A DNA stretch of 43,888 bases, from positions 1-43,888 of the forward strand of contig JAVZSA010000008.1 in assembly GCA_038880255.1 (NCBI GenBank), given 5' to 3'. This document shows positions 1-7,826 of this stretch, piece by piece. Below the pieces are notes generated by a model. It was not told where the DNA came from and ran no database searches. It saw only the letters and a program-made list of their open reading frames with translations. The DNA is from ARK-15 sp038880255. GTDB taxonomy: Archaea > Thermoplasmatota > Thermoplasmata > Thermoplasmatales > ARK-15. The stretch's first letter is position 1. Each line of letters begins with the position of its first letter. The position numbers and the translations under genes were made by a program.

Positions 1-2
1 TT

Positions 3-253
3 TTATTTAATAGATCTGTTAATGGTGAATTGAAGATAAAACAGTATCACATGCGATTTAGATATATGAAATTTCAAAACTGTTGATAGAGGAATATAAG
101 CTCGATTTACAAAAAACTATTCAAAGGTAAGAAGTATGCGTAAAGCTTTATCTTTATACAGATGACGAAAATAAGCTACCAGAAGGATATAAAGAATACT
201 GGTTTGATAATATAGATAAAATATTCAATGTTTTCAAAAATTTAAATAAATAA
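3..253 (+). pseudogene. Decayed coding remnant at left edge
   Basis: No intact gene is present, but two stretches read like protein. Frame 3 from base 3 to a stop at 87-89 contains LFNRSVNGELKIKQYHMRF. Frame 2 from base 131 to a TAA at 251-253 contains TDDENKLPEGYKEYWFDNI followed by a Lys/Asn-rich tail. The two are in different frames, so if they belong to one gene it has been frameshifted. The composition, with mixed charged and aromatic residues, is unlike random A/T-rich intergenic translation. I do not recognise the family; the 5' part would lie outside the window. Confidence 0.3.
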
Positions 254-279
254 AAAGAATAACACAAAGAAAACATATT

Positions 280-708
280 TTTGTTTATAGAATTAGATAA
301 ATTGTTAAAGAATCAAACAGTCTTAGAGAATCTGTACTATTAGGAAATCTAATATGAAAATCTAAAGTAATTCTGTAAATGGGTCATAATATTGAGGATT
401 AAAGATGTCATAGATAGAGGATTATAGTAAAAAGAATTGAACAAGAAAAAAGCAGATGCAAGGAAAAATTTTGAACTTAAAAACAAAAATAAAAAGAGAA
501 TTTTTTAAACTTTGTAAGCAAAGGTATATTGCAAAGTTATTAATCAAAGATATGAATATGACCTTATATAGGGGTACATTTATTTGATCTTGTATTATAT
601 ATATCCATTAAAAATAAATATGGAGGAAAAGCTATATCAAATGTTCAAACGTAAAGGAAACCACAACACATTAACTTTTTAAACATATTTCTTAACTCTA
701 TTTGAATT
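280..708 (+). pseudogene. Degenerate transposase-like remnant
   Basis: One reading frame stays protein-like from about 280 to 708 although it is broken by about ten stop codons. Segments include KESNSLRESVLLGNLI (from about 310), then MGHNIED, RIIVKRIEQEKSRCKEKF, and from about 574 VHLFDLVLYISIKNKYGGKA. The early segment resembles the N-terminal part of IS4/IS1634-type transposases, which have a short beta-rich stretch, a conserved 'LG' and then a basic helical region. That similarity is from memory of the family and is weak. Many stops sit where Trp, Gln or Tyr codons would be expected. There is no start codon, no visible terminal inverted repeat and no target duplication. I read it as an old, dead insertion sequence. 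Confidence 0.35.
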
Positions 709-918
709 TTTAATGTTATTGAAATAAATTTTACAATCTTTATTACTTGTCTATCTTCATTTAATTAAATAATTTAAAAAAATTGTTGCATTAAAGAAAC
801 TTCTTGTCTAATAAAGCGTTAGACCCATCACCCTTTGACTGTATGTTTATGATATAGGATATGCTTTTCTTTATATTTTTCATTTAAATTGTATATTTAA
901 TAATTTTTAAAACATCAG

Positions 919-1230
919 TTAAAATAGATATGATTCATTTGCGGCCCCGCCAATTGCCACAAACGTAAATACCTTCCCATCAATATTTATAAAATAAAAA
1001 CCATCATCAAACAACATGTCCAGAATGTTTAATTCTGACAAATCAAATATATCCGAGATTATAATTGTTTTCTTTACATAATCAATTATGACATGAATTA
1101 CCTTACCATTTCCTGCATCATTTAAATCACTGATCGCAATCGTTATCTCCGAAGAATACTTTGATATTATATCACCTACCAACTCCATTTTTTTCTCCAA
1201 CAACGGATAATCATTGAAACTTACAATCAT
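919..1230 (-). CDS. Hypothetical protein, 103 aa
   Basis: I do not recognise this protein. It is mixed alpha/beta with no clear membrane segment. It contains a hydrophobic beta-like stretch (VIHVIIDYVKKTIIISDIF) and ends in a Gly-Ala-rich tail (FVAIGGAANESYLF). The start ATG at 1228-1230 follows GAGAGGCAGGT, a plausible ribosome site that overlaps the 3' end of the 39-codon gene just upstream (stop at 1233-1235). The two therefore look co-transcribed and translationally coupled. Nothing nearby suggests a role, and the segment downstream (1-918) is decayed DNA. The gene may be a lineage-specific accessory gene. Confidence 0.5.
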   Translation of the reverse strand: MIVSFNDYPLLEKKMELVGDIISKYSSEITIAISDLNDAGNGKVIHVIIDYVKKTIIISDIFDLSELNILDMLFDDGFYFINIDGKVFTFVAIGGAANESYLF

Positions 1231-1232
1231 TT

Positions 1233-1352
1233 TTACCTGCCTCTCAGCAATTTATTAAGATCATCCAAAAATAAAATTAGCCCTATCAAGAAAAAAATAA
1301 AAAGAATAAAGTACTTAATTCCCTTTAATATGTATCCTAATATTTTATTCAT
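1233..1352 (-). CDS. Small single-pass membrane protein, 39 aa
   Basis: This is a very short gene encoding MNKILGYILKGIKYF, then a strongly hydrophobic run (ILFIFFLIGLILFL, about residues 16-29), then an Asp-Asp turn and a basic tail ending LLRGR. The pattern fits one membrane helix with positive charges on both sides. The start ATG is preceded at the right distance by GAGGGGCGGTGA, one of the better SD sites in this region. It ends 2 bases before the start of the 103-aa gene, whose SD lies inside its last codons. Tight coupling and a good SD argue for a real gene; the function is unknown. Confidence 0.5.
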   Translation of the reverse strand: MNKILGYILKGIKYFILFIFFLIGLILFLDDLNKLLRGR

Positions 1353-1445
1353 TTTCACCGCCCCTCATAATCTTGATTATAACATGTTTCCATATACCAA
1401 CCACCAAAATTAAATTCAAGATCTACTTAACCTCCCGCAGAAATA

Positions 1446-1640
1446 CTAATTTTTATTTTTGATAACATAATAAAAATTTTCTGCAGCATTATTATTAAAT
1501 AACTTTACATATTTGCCAAAAAAACCATTCACTCGAAAAATAGGTTTGTGACCTGAAATCACCTCTATACACTTATTCCGTAACCAGCATATTCCTAATT
1601 TCATATTATATTTTATATTTTTCACCCCCATATTTTCCAC
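1446..1640 (-). CDS. Hypothetical small basic protein, up to 64 aa
   Basis: This is an unrecognised short reading frame. The longest version starts at GTG (1638-1640). An ATG follows three codons later and another at codon 13, which is preceded by GGGGGTGA but at an overlong distance, so the start is uncertain. The peptide is basic, with one Cys-containing hydrophobic patch near the start (MKLGICWLRNKCIEV) and an Asn/Lys-rich end. An ATAAATATTTTTATA stretch just upstream could be a TATA element for a leaderless transcript. About 90 bases separate it from the two small genes downstream on the same strand. It could be spurious. Confidence 0.3.
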   Translation of the reverse strand: MENMGVKNIKYNMKLGICWLRNKCIEVISGHKPIFRVNGFFGKYVKLFNNNAAENFYYVIKNKN

Positions 1641-1854
1641 ATATAAAAATATTTATCCTCTTATTTAAGATTTTCTTCTTAAATATTATAATAATATATT
1701 CAGTAGGTATTTACCCAATGCGAGAAATCAATACGCATCTGAATACATAAAAAATTGTTAAATATATCGATACATATATATATCCCTATTCAACATATGC
1801 TTATCGTCTAACGAATAATCAATAATAAATTCTATAACTTTCGTTAAAAACAAA

Positions 1855-1929
1855 TGGGGCCGATCGGATTTGAACCGACGACCTTCCGGTTATCAGCCGG
1901 ATGCTCCAACCAAGCTAAGCTACGGCCCC
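1855..1929 (-). tRNA. tRNA-Ile (GAT anticodon)
   Basis: A full cloverleaf can be read on the minus strand. The acceptor arm GGGGCCG pairs with CGGCCCC, with discriminator base A. The D-arm region is GCTTAGCTTGGTTGGAGC. The anticodon stem TCCGG/CCGGA closes the loop CTGATAA with anticodon GAT. The T arm is GTCGG-TTCAAAT-CCGAT. No intron is present and the 3' CCA is not encoded. A TATA-like box lies about 25 bases upstream, at the purB stop codon. Confidence 0.97.
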
Positions 1930-1953
1930 TTATAGAAGGTAAATAAATGAAAT

Positions 1954-1963
1954 CTATTTATAA
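1954..1963 (-). promoter_or_regulatory. TATA-like box of tRNA-Ile
   Basis: The minus strand reads TTATAAATAG here, ending 25 bases before the first tRNA base, the normal archaeal spacing. It overlaps the purB stop codon (TAG at 1954-1956). The tRNA therefore has its own promoter inside the tail of purB. Confidence 0.55.
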
Positions 1964-3312
1964 CTTTCTTCATTCAAAACCCAATTATTTACCCTTTCAA
2001 TTATTCTCTGAATTATTTCCCTGTAATTTCCCAGATATAATTCAGGATTAACTGTACTATCAAATTCCTTTTCATTCATTATTTCCTTTATCTTAGGATC
2101 TGAAAGGAATAAATCCTTAAAGTTCTTGCCTTGGGTTTGGGAAATTGTTGAATATTTTCTTACAATCTCATGCGCATCCTGTCTGCCTAAACCTTTTTCC
2201 ACAAGTTTTAAAATTAACCTTTCATCCATAATATAATATTTTACATTTTCAAGATTTTCTTTCATTCTTTTTTCATTAACTATTAAGTTATCTAAAACCC
2301 ATATTGTTTTTAAAATTATATCATCAATTAATATTGAAGAATGAGGTATTGTAAATCTCTCCCCGGCACTGTTTGTTAGATCTCTTTCATGCCATAGTAT
2401 ATTGTACTCAAAAGTGGGTAAAATAAAACCTCTCAATAATCTAGAAAGACTACATATATTCTCTGAAGTTATTGGATTTATTTTGTGTGCCATAGTACTT
2501 GAACCTATCTGTTTTTCAATTTCAAAGAATTCCTGAACTTCACCTATTTCTGGTCTTTGTAAATTTCTTATTTCAGTAGCAATTCTTTCTAAAGTTGTTG
2601 AAATATTTGAAAGAATGGAAATAAATTCAATATACCTATCTCTTCCCACTATTTGAGTAGGCCCCTCCTCTGTGCCTAGACCTAAATAATCCATTACAAT
2701 TGTTTCAATTTCGATTGCCTTTCCTTCAAAACCAGCTCCTGTACCAACAGCCCCCATCATCTTTCCTACAATAACTCTATGTTTTGATTCCAATAACCTT
2801 TCATAATGTCTTGTTATTTCAGCTAGGTATACTGCACATTTGAGACCAAATGTAATAGGTAAAGCATGTTGCCCATGTGTTCTACCAAGCATTATGGTAT
2901 CCATATATTTTAGTGATAAATTTTTTAATGTAATCATCAATTTTTTCACATCATCTTCAAGGATTTCATAAAATTCTTTCAGTTGTAAAGCTACCGCAGT
3001 ATCAATAATATCGTTAGATGTTGCCCCTAAATGCACATACTTTCCACTCTCGCCAGCAAGTTCAGAAATAGCCTTAACCATGGCCATTACATCGTGCTTT
3101 GTTTCTTTTTCAATTTCTTTTACCCTTTCTATTTTTACTTTATTACAAGCATTTTTTATATTTTCATAATCTTTAAAATTTATCTTTCCAGTTTTATAAT
3201 GTGCATAGGCAAGTGCCTCTTCTACTTTTAGCATTTTCTTTAATCTATTTTCTTCAGTGAATATTGATCTAGTGGAATCTCTACCATATCTAAATTCAAG
3301 TGGGCAAATCAT
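1954..3312 (-). CDS. purB: Adenylosuccinate lyase
   Basis: This cytosolic enzyme of purine synthesis cleaves SAICAR to AICAR plus fumarate and adenylosuccinate to AMP plus fumarate. At 452 aa it is a normal length for the short PurB type. The fumarase/aspartase superfamily signature GSSTMAHKINP is at residues 270-280 and carries the catalytic mobile loop. Other family blocks are HLGATSND (94-101) and GRTHGQHA (143-150), the latter including the usual catalytic His. Translation starts at an ATG with no SD. A TTTAAATA box about 26 bases upstream suggests a leaderless message. It is transcribed divergently from the aIF2-beta gene across 75 bases, with tRNA-Ile directly downstream. Confidence 0.96.
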   Translation of the reverse strand: MICPLEFRYGRDSTRSIFTEENRLKKMLKVEEALAYAHYKTGKINFKDYENIKNACNKVKIERVKEIEKETKHDVMAMVKAISELAGESGKYVHLGATSNDIIDTAVALQLKEFYEILEDDVKKLMITLKNLSLKYMDTIMLGRTHGQHALPITFGLKCAVYLAEITRHYERLLESKHRVIVGKMMGAVGTGAGFEGKAIEIETIVMDYLGLGTEEGPTQIVGRDRYIEFISILSNISTTLERIATEIRNLQRPEIGEVQEFFEIEKQIGSSTMAHKINPITSENICSLSRLLRGFILPTFEYNILWHERDLTNSAGERFTIPHSSILIDDIILKTIWVLDNLIVNEKRMKENLENVKYYIMDERLILKLVEKGLGRQDAHEIVRKYSTISQTQGKNFKDLFLSDPKIKEIMNEKEFDSTVNPELYLGNYREIIQRIIERVNNWVLNEESYK

Positions 3313-3330
3313 GATAATATATAATACTAC

Positions 3331-3345
3331 ACTTTTAAATAAATA
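3331..3345 (-). promoter_or_regulatory. TATA-like promoter element of purB
   Basis: The minus strand carries a TTTAAA-type box centred about 26 bases before the purB ATG. With no SD between box and start, transcription probably begins at or next to the start codon. The divergent aIF2-beta gene has its own weaker A/T box near 3360. Confidence 0.5.
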
Positions 3346-3387
3346 TTTGTCAGAAAAAAACTAAATATTGTAGTATAATTTACCAAT

Positions 3388-4005
3388 ATGGTAAATATTT
3401 ATGATTATGAAAGTCTATTAAAAAGGGCTAGGGAAAAGGTAATACCTATTGTTCATTCTGGGGAAAGATTTCAATTACCAGAAGCAGAAATTATATTGGA
3501 AGGTAAAAATACAATATTTAAAAATTTTATGGACTTTTGCAAAAAGATGGATAGGGATCCTCAACATTTTTCAAAGTTTTTGATGAGGGAATTAGGAACG
3601 GCAGGAACAATTCAAGGAGATAGATTAATTTTCAAAGGGAAGGTATCCTTTGCTGATATAAAGGATAGAATAAATCAATACATAAAAACATATGTAATCT
3701 GTTATGAATGTGGTAGTCCAGATACTATTCTTAAAAAGGAAGATAGAATAGAAATTCTGGTTTGTAAGGCCTGTGGTGCTACAAGGCCTGTAACTGCTCA
3801 TATTGAAATAAAGGTTCAGGAGGAGAAGTTAGAGGAGGGTAAGGTGTATGAAGTAGAGATTATAGATATTAGTAGGGATGGTGATGGTATAGCTAAAAAA
3901 GGATCTTGGACAATATATGTTCCAAAAGCAAAAAAAGGTCAAAAGGTAAAGGTAAGAATTGAAAAGATCAAGAAAAATGTAGCTTTCGGCACATTGGTTC
4001 AATAG
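3388..4005 (+). CDS. Translation initiation factor aIF2 subunit beta, with TRAM domain
   Basis: This is the beta subunit of the heterotrimeric aIF2 that brings initiator Met-tRNA to the small ribosomal subunit. Residues 1 to about 100 form the N-terminal and central alpha/beta domain (PQHFSKFLMRELGTAG). The C-terminal zinc ribbon has C105/C108 and C126/C129 (CYEC and CKAC). The protein is 205 aa where most archaeal homologues are about 140. The extra 147-205 segment (EVEIIDISRDGDGIAK, then a FGTLVQ end) is a TRAM RNA-binding domain, an arrangement known in some euryarchaea. It heads a probable operon with an aminotransferase, a PIN protein and riboflavin kinase. No SD precedes the ATG. Confidence 0.95.
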   Translation: MVNIYDYESLLKRAREKVIPIVHSGERFQLPEAEIILEGKNTIFKNFMDFCKKMDRDPQHFSKFLMRELGTAGTIQGDRLIFKGKVSFADIKDRINQYIKTYVICYECGSPDTILKKEDRIEILVCKACGATRPVTAHIEIKVQEEKLEEGKVYEVEIIDISRDGDGIAKKGSWTIYVPKAKKGQKVKVRIEKIKKNVAFGTLVQ

Positions 4006-4015
4006 GTGAAATTTT

Positions 4016-5254
4016 ATGAAGGAATTGTCCAAATTAATAAAAAGAGAAATAAACAAACCTTCACCAATCAGAGAAATTATGAAAATGGCTGAGCCAAAAA
4101 ATATAATAAATCTAGGATTAAATCCCGATGAAGTAATTTCTTTCGGCGGTGGATGGGTAAACCATGCTTCCCCTGAAGAACTAAGGAAATCCTATGCTGA
4201 TATCATTAATGATATTAAGAGTTTTCACAACTCTGGTGGTTATTCACCAACATTAGGATTTGATGAAACCAGGGAGTCAATTGTAAAATTTTCAAAAATT
4301 CTCTTTAATGAAAATATTAACAAAGAGAATATAATTGTAGGTGGAAGCAGTACACAACTTACAATAGATTTATTAAGAATATTGTTAGATCCCAATGATA
4401 CAATAATTCTACCAGATCCAACATATGCCAATTATTATGGTCAAATTTCATTCATTTCAGAATCAATAAAAATAAAGAATGTGCCTTTTTTGGATCCCGA
4501 ATGGAAATTTCTTTCAAATAAAAAGGAAATACTTAAGGATATTCAAGAACTCATGCTGAACAAAAAAACAAAAGCAATGTTAATAGCAAGTCCAGACAAT
4601 CCAACAAGTCAGATAATACCTCACGATTTTATGGTGGATCTTCTTAAAATTTCTCAAGATACCGGTACTTACTTAATTATAGATTATGCGTACAAGACCC
4701 AATATTTTGAAGATAATTATCCTGCATATTTTTCTTATACTCCACTAAATTTTGAAAATCTTATTACAATAAATTCCAACAGTAAGTGGGGTAGAGGTCT
4801 AGGAAGGAGATTGGGGTGGCTAGAAGGAAATGAGGAAATCATAAGTGCGATGGAAAGAGCTCAACAGGTATCAATACTATGCCCAGATACATTACATCAA
4901 ATGGCATTCAATAATTTTATGAAAAGTGGAGTGAATTTAAGGGCATATGTGGATAATGTGAGAAAAGATTACAAAAAGGCAGGCGAAATTACTATAAAAG
5001 CTATAAATGAATATCTTGGCTATAGGTACCTTATTCCACAGGGTGGTCTTTATGTACCTATGGAAGTAGGTGAAGATTCAAATAATTTTGTCATAAATGT
5101 ATTAAAAAATACGGGTGTAATTTTTGTCCCCGGAAAAGGATTTGGCAAGTCAATGGAAAAGGGTGTAAGAATTTCCTATGGTCCGCTTGTAAATGATTTA
5201 GATAAAATTATTACAGGCATTTCAAAGGTGGGCAAATACGTTCATGGAAAATGA
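4016..5254 (+). CDS. PLP-dependent class I/II aminotransferase
   Basis: This fold-type I aminotransferase of 412 aa has the expected landmarks. There is a glycine-rich phosphate-binding area (VGGSSTQL, 108-115), the ASPDNPTSQ block near 191-199 and D223/Y226 (IIDYAY), which contact the cofactor. The Schiff-base lysine is K257 in NSNSKWGRGLGRRLGW. R388 in the VRISYG block would hold the substrate carboxylate. The substrate cannot be told from sequence; aspartate, aromatic or 2-aminoadipate transaminase are all possible. The start ATG lies 10 bases after the aIF2-beta stop, with AGGTGA between. The last 11 bases overlap the PIN gene. Confidence 0.85.
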   Translation: MKELSKLIKREINKPSPIREIMKMAEPKNIINLGLNPDEVISFGGGWVNHASPEELRKSYADIINDIKSFHNSGGYSPTLGFDETRESIVKFSKILFNENINKENIIVGGSSTQLTIDLLRILLDPNDTIILPDPTYANYYGQISFISESIKIKNVPFLDPEWKFLSNKKEILKDIQELMLNKKTKAMLIASPDNPTSQIIPHDFMVDLLKISQDTGTYLIIDYAYKTQYFEDNYPAYFSYTPLNFENLITINSNSKWGRGLGRRLGWLEGNEEIISAMERAQQVSILCPDTLHQMAFNNFMKSGVNLRAYVDNVRKDYKKAGEITIKAINEYLGYRYLIPQGGLYVPMEVGEDSNNFVINVLKNTGVIFVPGKGFGKSMEKGVRISYGPLVNDLDKIITGISKVGKYVHGK

Positions 5255-5603
5255 GGTAATTGTAGATACAAATGGTTTAATGTTACCATTCCAAAGTAAA
5301 TTAAATTTAGAAAAATGTTTATTTGAATTATTAGGAAAATACAAAATATTAGTACCTGAAAGTGTAATGAAAGAACTAAAATATCTTTCCTTAACAAATC
5401 CCTATGCAAGAGCAGCACTTGCATATTCAAAAAAATTTTCAATTTTAAAAACTTCCATGAAGGGGGATTATTCAATTATTCAACTTGCATTAGAAAGGCA
5501 TAGTTATGTTCTTACAAATGATAGAAATTTAATAAGAATTTTAAAGAAATATGGAATAAGGGTGATTAGACCAAGAGGGGAAAAAAGGTTAGAATTGATA
5601 TGA
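5244..5603 (+). CDS. PIN-domain protein, Fcf1/VapC-like nuclease fold
   Basis: This is a single PIN domain of 119 aa, the metal-dependent ribonuclease fold. The acidic quartet is visible: D8 (IVDTNGLMLPF), E44 (VMKELKYL), D75 (KGDYSII) and D93 (LTNDRNL). The end (IRVIRPRGEKRL) resembles archaeal Fcf1/Utp24-like stand-alone PIN proteins more than toxin VapCs. No antitoxin gene accompanies it; it sits in an operon after aIF2-beta and an aminotransferase and before ribK. That position suggests a housekeeping role in RNA processing, which is inference. It overlaps the upstream gene by 11 bases and the downstream one by ATGA. Confidence 0.85.
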   Translation: MENEVIVDTNGLMLPFQSKLNLEKCLFELLGKYKILVPESVMKELKYLSLTNPYARAALAYSKKFSILKTSMKGDYSIIQLALERHSYVLTNDRNLIRILKKYGIRVIRPRGEKRLELI

Positions 5604-6259
5604 AAGATTATGAAATAATTTTTATTTTGAAAGAAATAGCAATTAGAGGAGGCATATATAAACATATTATTTTAAAAACTGGAAAATTTGGTGAAGAAAT
5701 TGGTTATACACAACAAACAATTTCAAGAAAAATAAATATGCTTGCAAAGATGGGATATCTTGATAAATTTGTTTTAGAGAGAGGAATTAAAGTTAAAATC
5801 AATAAAATTGGTATAGACTTAATGATTAAAGAGATTAAAAAAATCAAAAAAATTGATGAATTAATGCAAAAAATTGTTATAATAGGAAAAGTCACAAGTG
5901 GTATGGGGGAAGGAACATATTATATGAATAGGGAAGGTTATATAAAACAGTTTTTAGAATTATTTAATGAAAAACCATATCCAGGTACATTGAATATTCT
6001 TGTTGAAGAAAGTGAAATAATTTCATATTTAAAGGAAAATGCAAAATATATTTTAAAGGGTTTTGTTGAAGAAAATAGGACATTTGGAAATGTTTTTGTT
6101 CATAAGGCTTTAATTAATGAAGATCGATGTTATGCTATCTTTCCAGAAAGAGGCCATTATGAAAATATTATAGAAATTGTTAGCAGTGAGAATCTAAGAA
6201 AAAAATATTCACTAGTGGACGGTGATACTGTTAATATCACAATTTTTCCATTAGACTAA
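5600..6259 (+). CDS. ribK: CTP-dependent riboflavin kinase with N-terminal winged helix
   Basis: The enzyme phosphorylates riboflavin to FMN using CTP, the archaeal solution that replaces RibF. Residues 1 to about 80 form a winged helix-turn-helix (YTQQTISRKINMLAKMGYL). The kinase domain (formerly DUF120) starts near 90 with IIGKVTSGMGEGTYYM and includes YPGTLNI (127-133) and a GDTVNI end. The 219-aa HTH-kinase layout matches the Thermoplasma-type protein; methanococcal enzymes lack the HTH. The HTH could allow autoregulation, but no operator was identified. The start ATG overlaps the PIN gene's TGA. Confidence 0.92.
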   Translation: MKDYEIIFILKEIAIRGGIYKHIILKTGKFGEEIGYTQQTISRKINMLAKMGYLDKFVLERGIKVKINKIGIDLMIKEIKKIKKIDELMQKIVIIGKVTSGMGEGTYYMNREGYIKQFLELFNEKPYPGTLNILVEESEIISYLKENAKYILKGFVEENRTFGNVFVHKALINEDRCYAIFPERGHYENIIEIVSSENLRKKYSLVDGDTVNITIFPLD

Positions 6260-6262
6260 TCC

Positions 6263-6730
6263 TTAAATTATATTCTGAATAATTTCATCCCTATTCATTT
6301 CTCTTTCACAGTACTTACATTTAATCCTAATAGGATCTGTTGAAACAACATAAAATTCAGGAATAACAGGTTCATTAGCGTTTGTAACGCATGCCGGATT
6401 TGAGCATTTAACAATTCCTGCTATTTCAGATGGGGGTACCACATTATATTTTTCAACAACCTCATAATCCTTTATTTTATTAACTGTTGCATTTGGGGCT
6501 ATTAATGCAATTTTTGCAATTTCTTTGGATGCTAAGAATCTATCTTCAATCTTTACAATATCTTTGAAACCACTTTTTTTACTTGTAACATGTATACCAA
6601 TACTTACAGTTGTTCTAATATTTTCATCAATGCTAAGAATTTTCAATACTTTTAATGCCATACCTGAAGGAATATGGTCTATAACAGTTCCGTTTCTAAT
6701 CTTTTCAATCTTTAATTCTTTCTCTTCCAT
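6263..6730 (-). CDS. pyrI: Aspartate carbamoyltransferase regulatory chain
   Basis: PyrI forms the regulatory dimers of aspartate transcarbamoylase and binds nucleotide effectors. Its zinc domain contacts the PyrB trimers. The 155-aa length is typical. The nucleotide-binding N-domain includes the start region with GTVIDHIPSGMAL (14-26). The four zinc cysteines are C109, C114, C138 and C141, in the usual CxxxxC and CxxC arrangement. Translation starts directly after the pyrB stop (TAA immediately followed by ATG), with GGGGGTG just upstream inside pyrB. Expression is thus coupled to the catalytic chain. The gene ends 3 bases past the convergent ribK stop. Confidence 0.96.
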   Translation of the reverse strand: MEEKELKIEKIRNGTVIDHIPSGMALKVLKILSIDENIRTTVSIGIHVTSKKSGFKDIVKIEDRFLASKEIAKIALIAPNATVNKIKDYEVVEKYNVVPPSEIAGIVKCSNPACVTNANEPVIPEFYVVSTDPIRIKCKYCEREMNRDEIIQNII

Positions 6731-7651
6731 TTAGCGCACCCCCATAATCATACTTAAAATCGCCATTCTTACTGGAATACCATTAAACGCCTGCTCAAAG
6801 TATTTGGCATGAGGTGTATAGTCAACTTCAGGTGATATTTCATCTACCCTTGGCAAAGGATGAAGAATTATTAAGTCCTTTTTTGATTTTTCTAGTATAG
6901 AAAGATCAATTCTATATGATCCAGCTATCTTCATATATTCATTTATGTCTGGAAATCTTTCCTTTTGTATTCTTGTTACATATAATACATCAAGATCTCC
7001 TATAACAGATAATAAATCATTTGTTTTTTTCACTTTTATTTTTTCTGATATTTCCCTATCAATATGATCAGGTATTTCAAGCCCTTTAGGGGATATTAAA
7101 TATATATTTGCACCAAAATCTGCCAAAGCCACGGCTAATGAATGTACCGTTCTTCCATATTTGAGATCACCTAGTAATCCAATATTGAGACCTTCTATTT
7201 TTCCAAGATTTGACCAAATTGTAAAAAGATCAAGAAGAGTCTGTGTTGGATGTTGGCCAGCACCATCTCCAGCATTAATGACAGGATGTTCAGCAAATTT
7301 ACTTGCAAGTTTTGCAGCTCCCTCATAACTATGCCTAATAACAATTATATCTGAATATGAATCGACAATCCTGATTGTGTCAGCAAGCGTCTCTCCTTTG
7401 GAAATAGATGTTGATTTTGGATCAGCAAAGCTTATAACTTCACCTCCTAGTCTATGCATTGCAGTTTCAAATGAAAATCTTGTTCTTGTACTCGGCTCAA
7501 AAAACAATGTTGAAAGAATTTTTCCTTTTAGCAAATCTATGCTTTTGCCTTTTGCAATAGGAATCATTTCTTTTGCCACTTCAAAAATATCAAATATTTC
7601 TCTTTTTGACAAATCCTTAATTGTTATTATATCCTTTCCTTTTAACATCAT
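6731..7651 (-). CDS. pyrB: Aspartate carbamoyltransferase catalytic chain
   Basis: PyrB joins carbamoyl phosphate to aspartate, the committed step of pyrimidine synthesis, as trimers held by PyrI. At 306 aa it is standard. The carbamoyl-phosphate motif STRTR is at 54-58 (FEPSTRTRFSFE). SKGET (84-88) supplies the residues donated across the subunit interface, and LHPLPRVDEI near 263-272 is the aspartate-side loop. Two ATGs occur in tandem at the start; either could be used. A TTTAAATA box 26 bases before the first ATG and the lack of an SD suggest a leaderless pyrBI message. Confidence 0.97.
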   Translation of the reverse strand: MMLKGKDIITIKDLSKREIFDIFEVAKEMIPIAKGKSIDLLKGKILSTLFFEPSTRTRFSFETAMHRLGGEVISFADPKSTSISKGETLADTIRIVDSYSDIIVIRHSYEGAAKLASKFAEHPVINAGDGAGQHPTQTLLDLFTIWSNLGKIEGLNIGLLGDLKYGRTVHSLAVALADFGANIYLISPKGLEIPDHIDREISEKIKVKKTNDLLSVIGDLDVLYVTRIQKERFPDINEYMKIAGSYRIDLSILEKSKKDLIILHPLPRVDEISPEVDYTPHAKYFEQAFNGIPVRMAILSMIMGVR

Positions 7652-7666
7652 AATTAAATAGGTATC

Positions 7667-7680
7667 CTTTATTTAAACTT
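7667..7680 (-). promoter_or_regulatory. TATA-like promoter element of pyrBI
   Basis: The minus strand reads AAGTTTAAATAAAG here, a good match to an archaeal TATA box with a purine-rich BRE-like flank. It is centred about 24 bases before the pyrB start. Bases 7681-7826 hold no gene and no other clear element except an A/T box (near 7800) for the divergent fumarase. Confidence 0.55.
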
Positions 7681-7826
7681 TTTAGAATTTTTACCTTACG
7701 AATTAACTTAATATATTTTTAAATATCAAATAAATGCGAATCTTTTAAAATTTATTGTCCTTATACACTTATTAATAAAAATGATTATTGCAATTTTTTA
7801 TTAATATGTAAGTTATTATCTTATCT

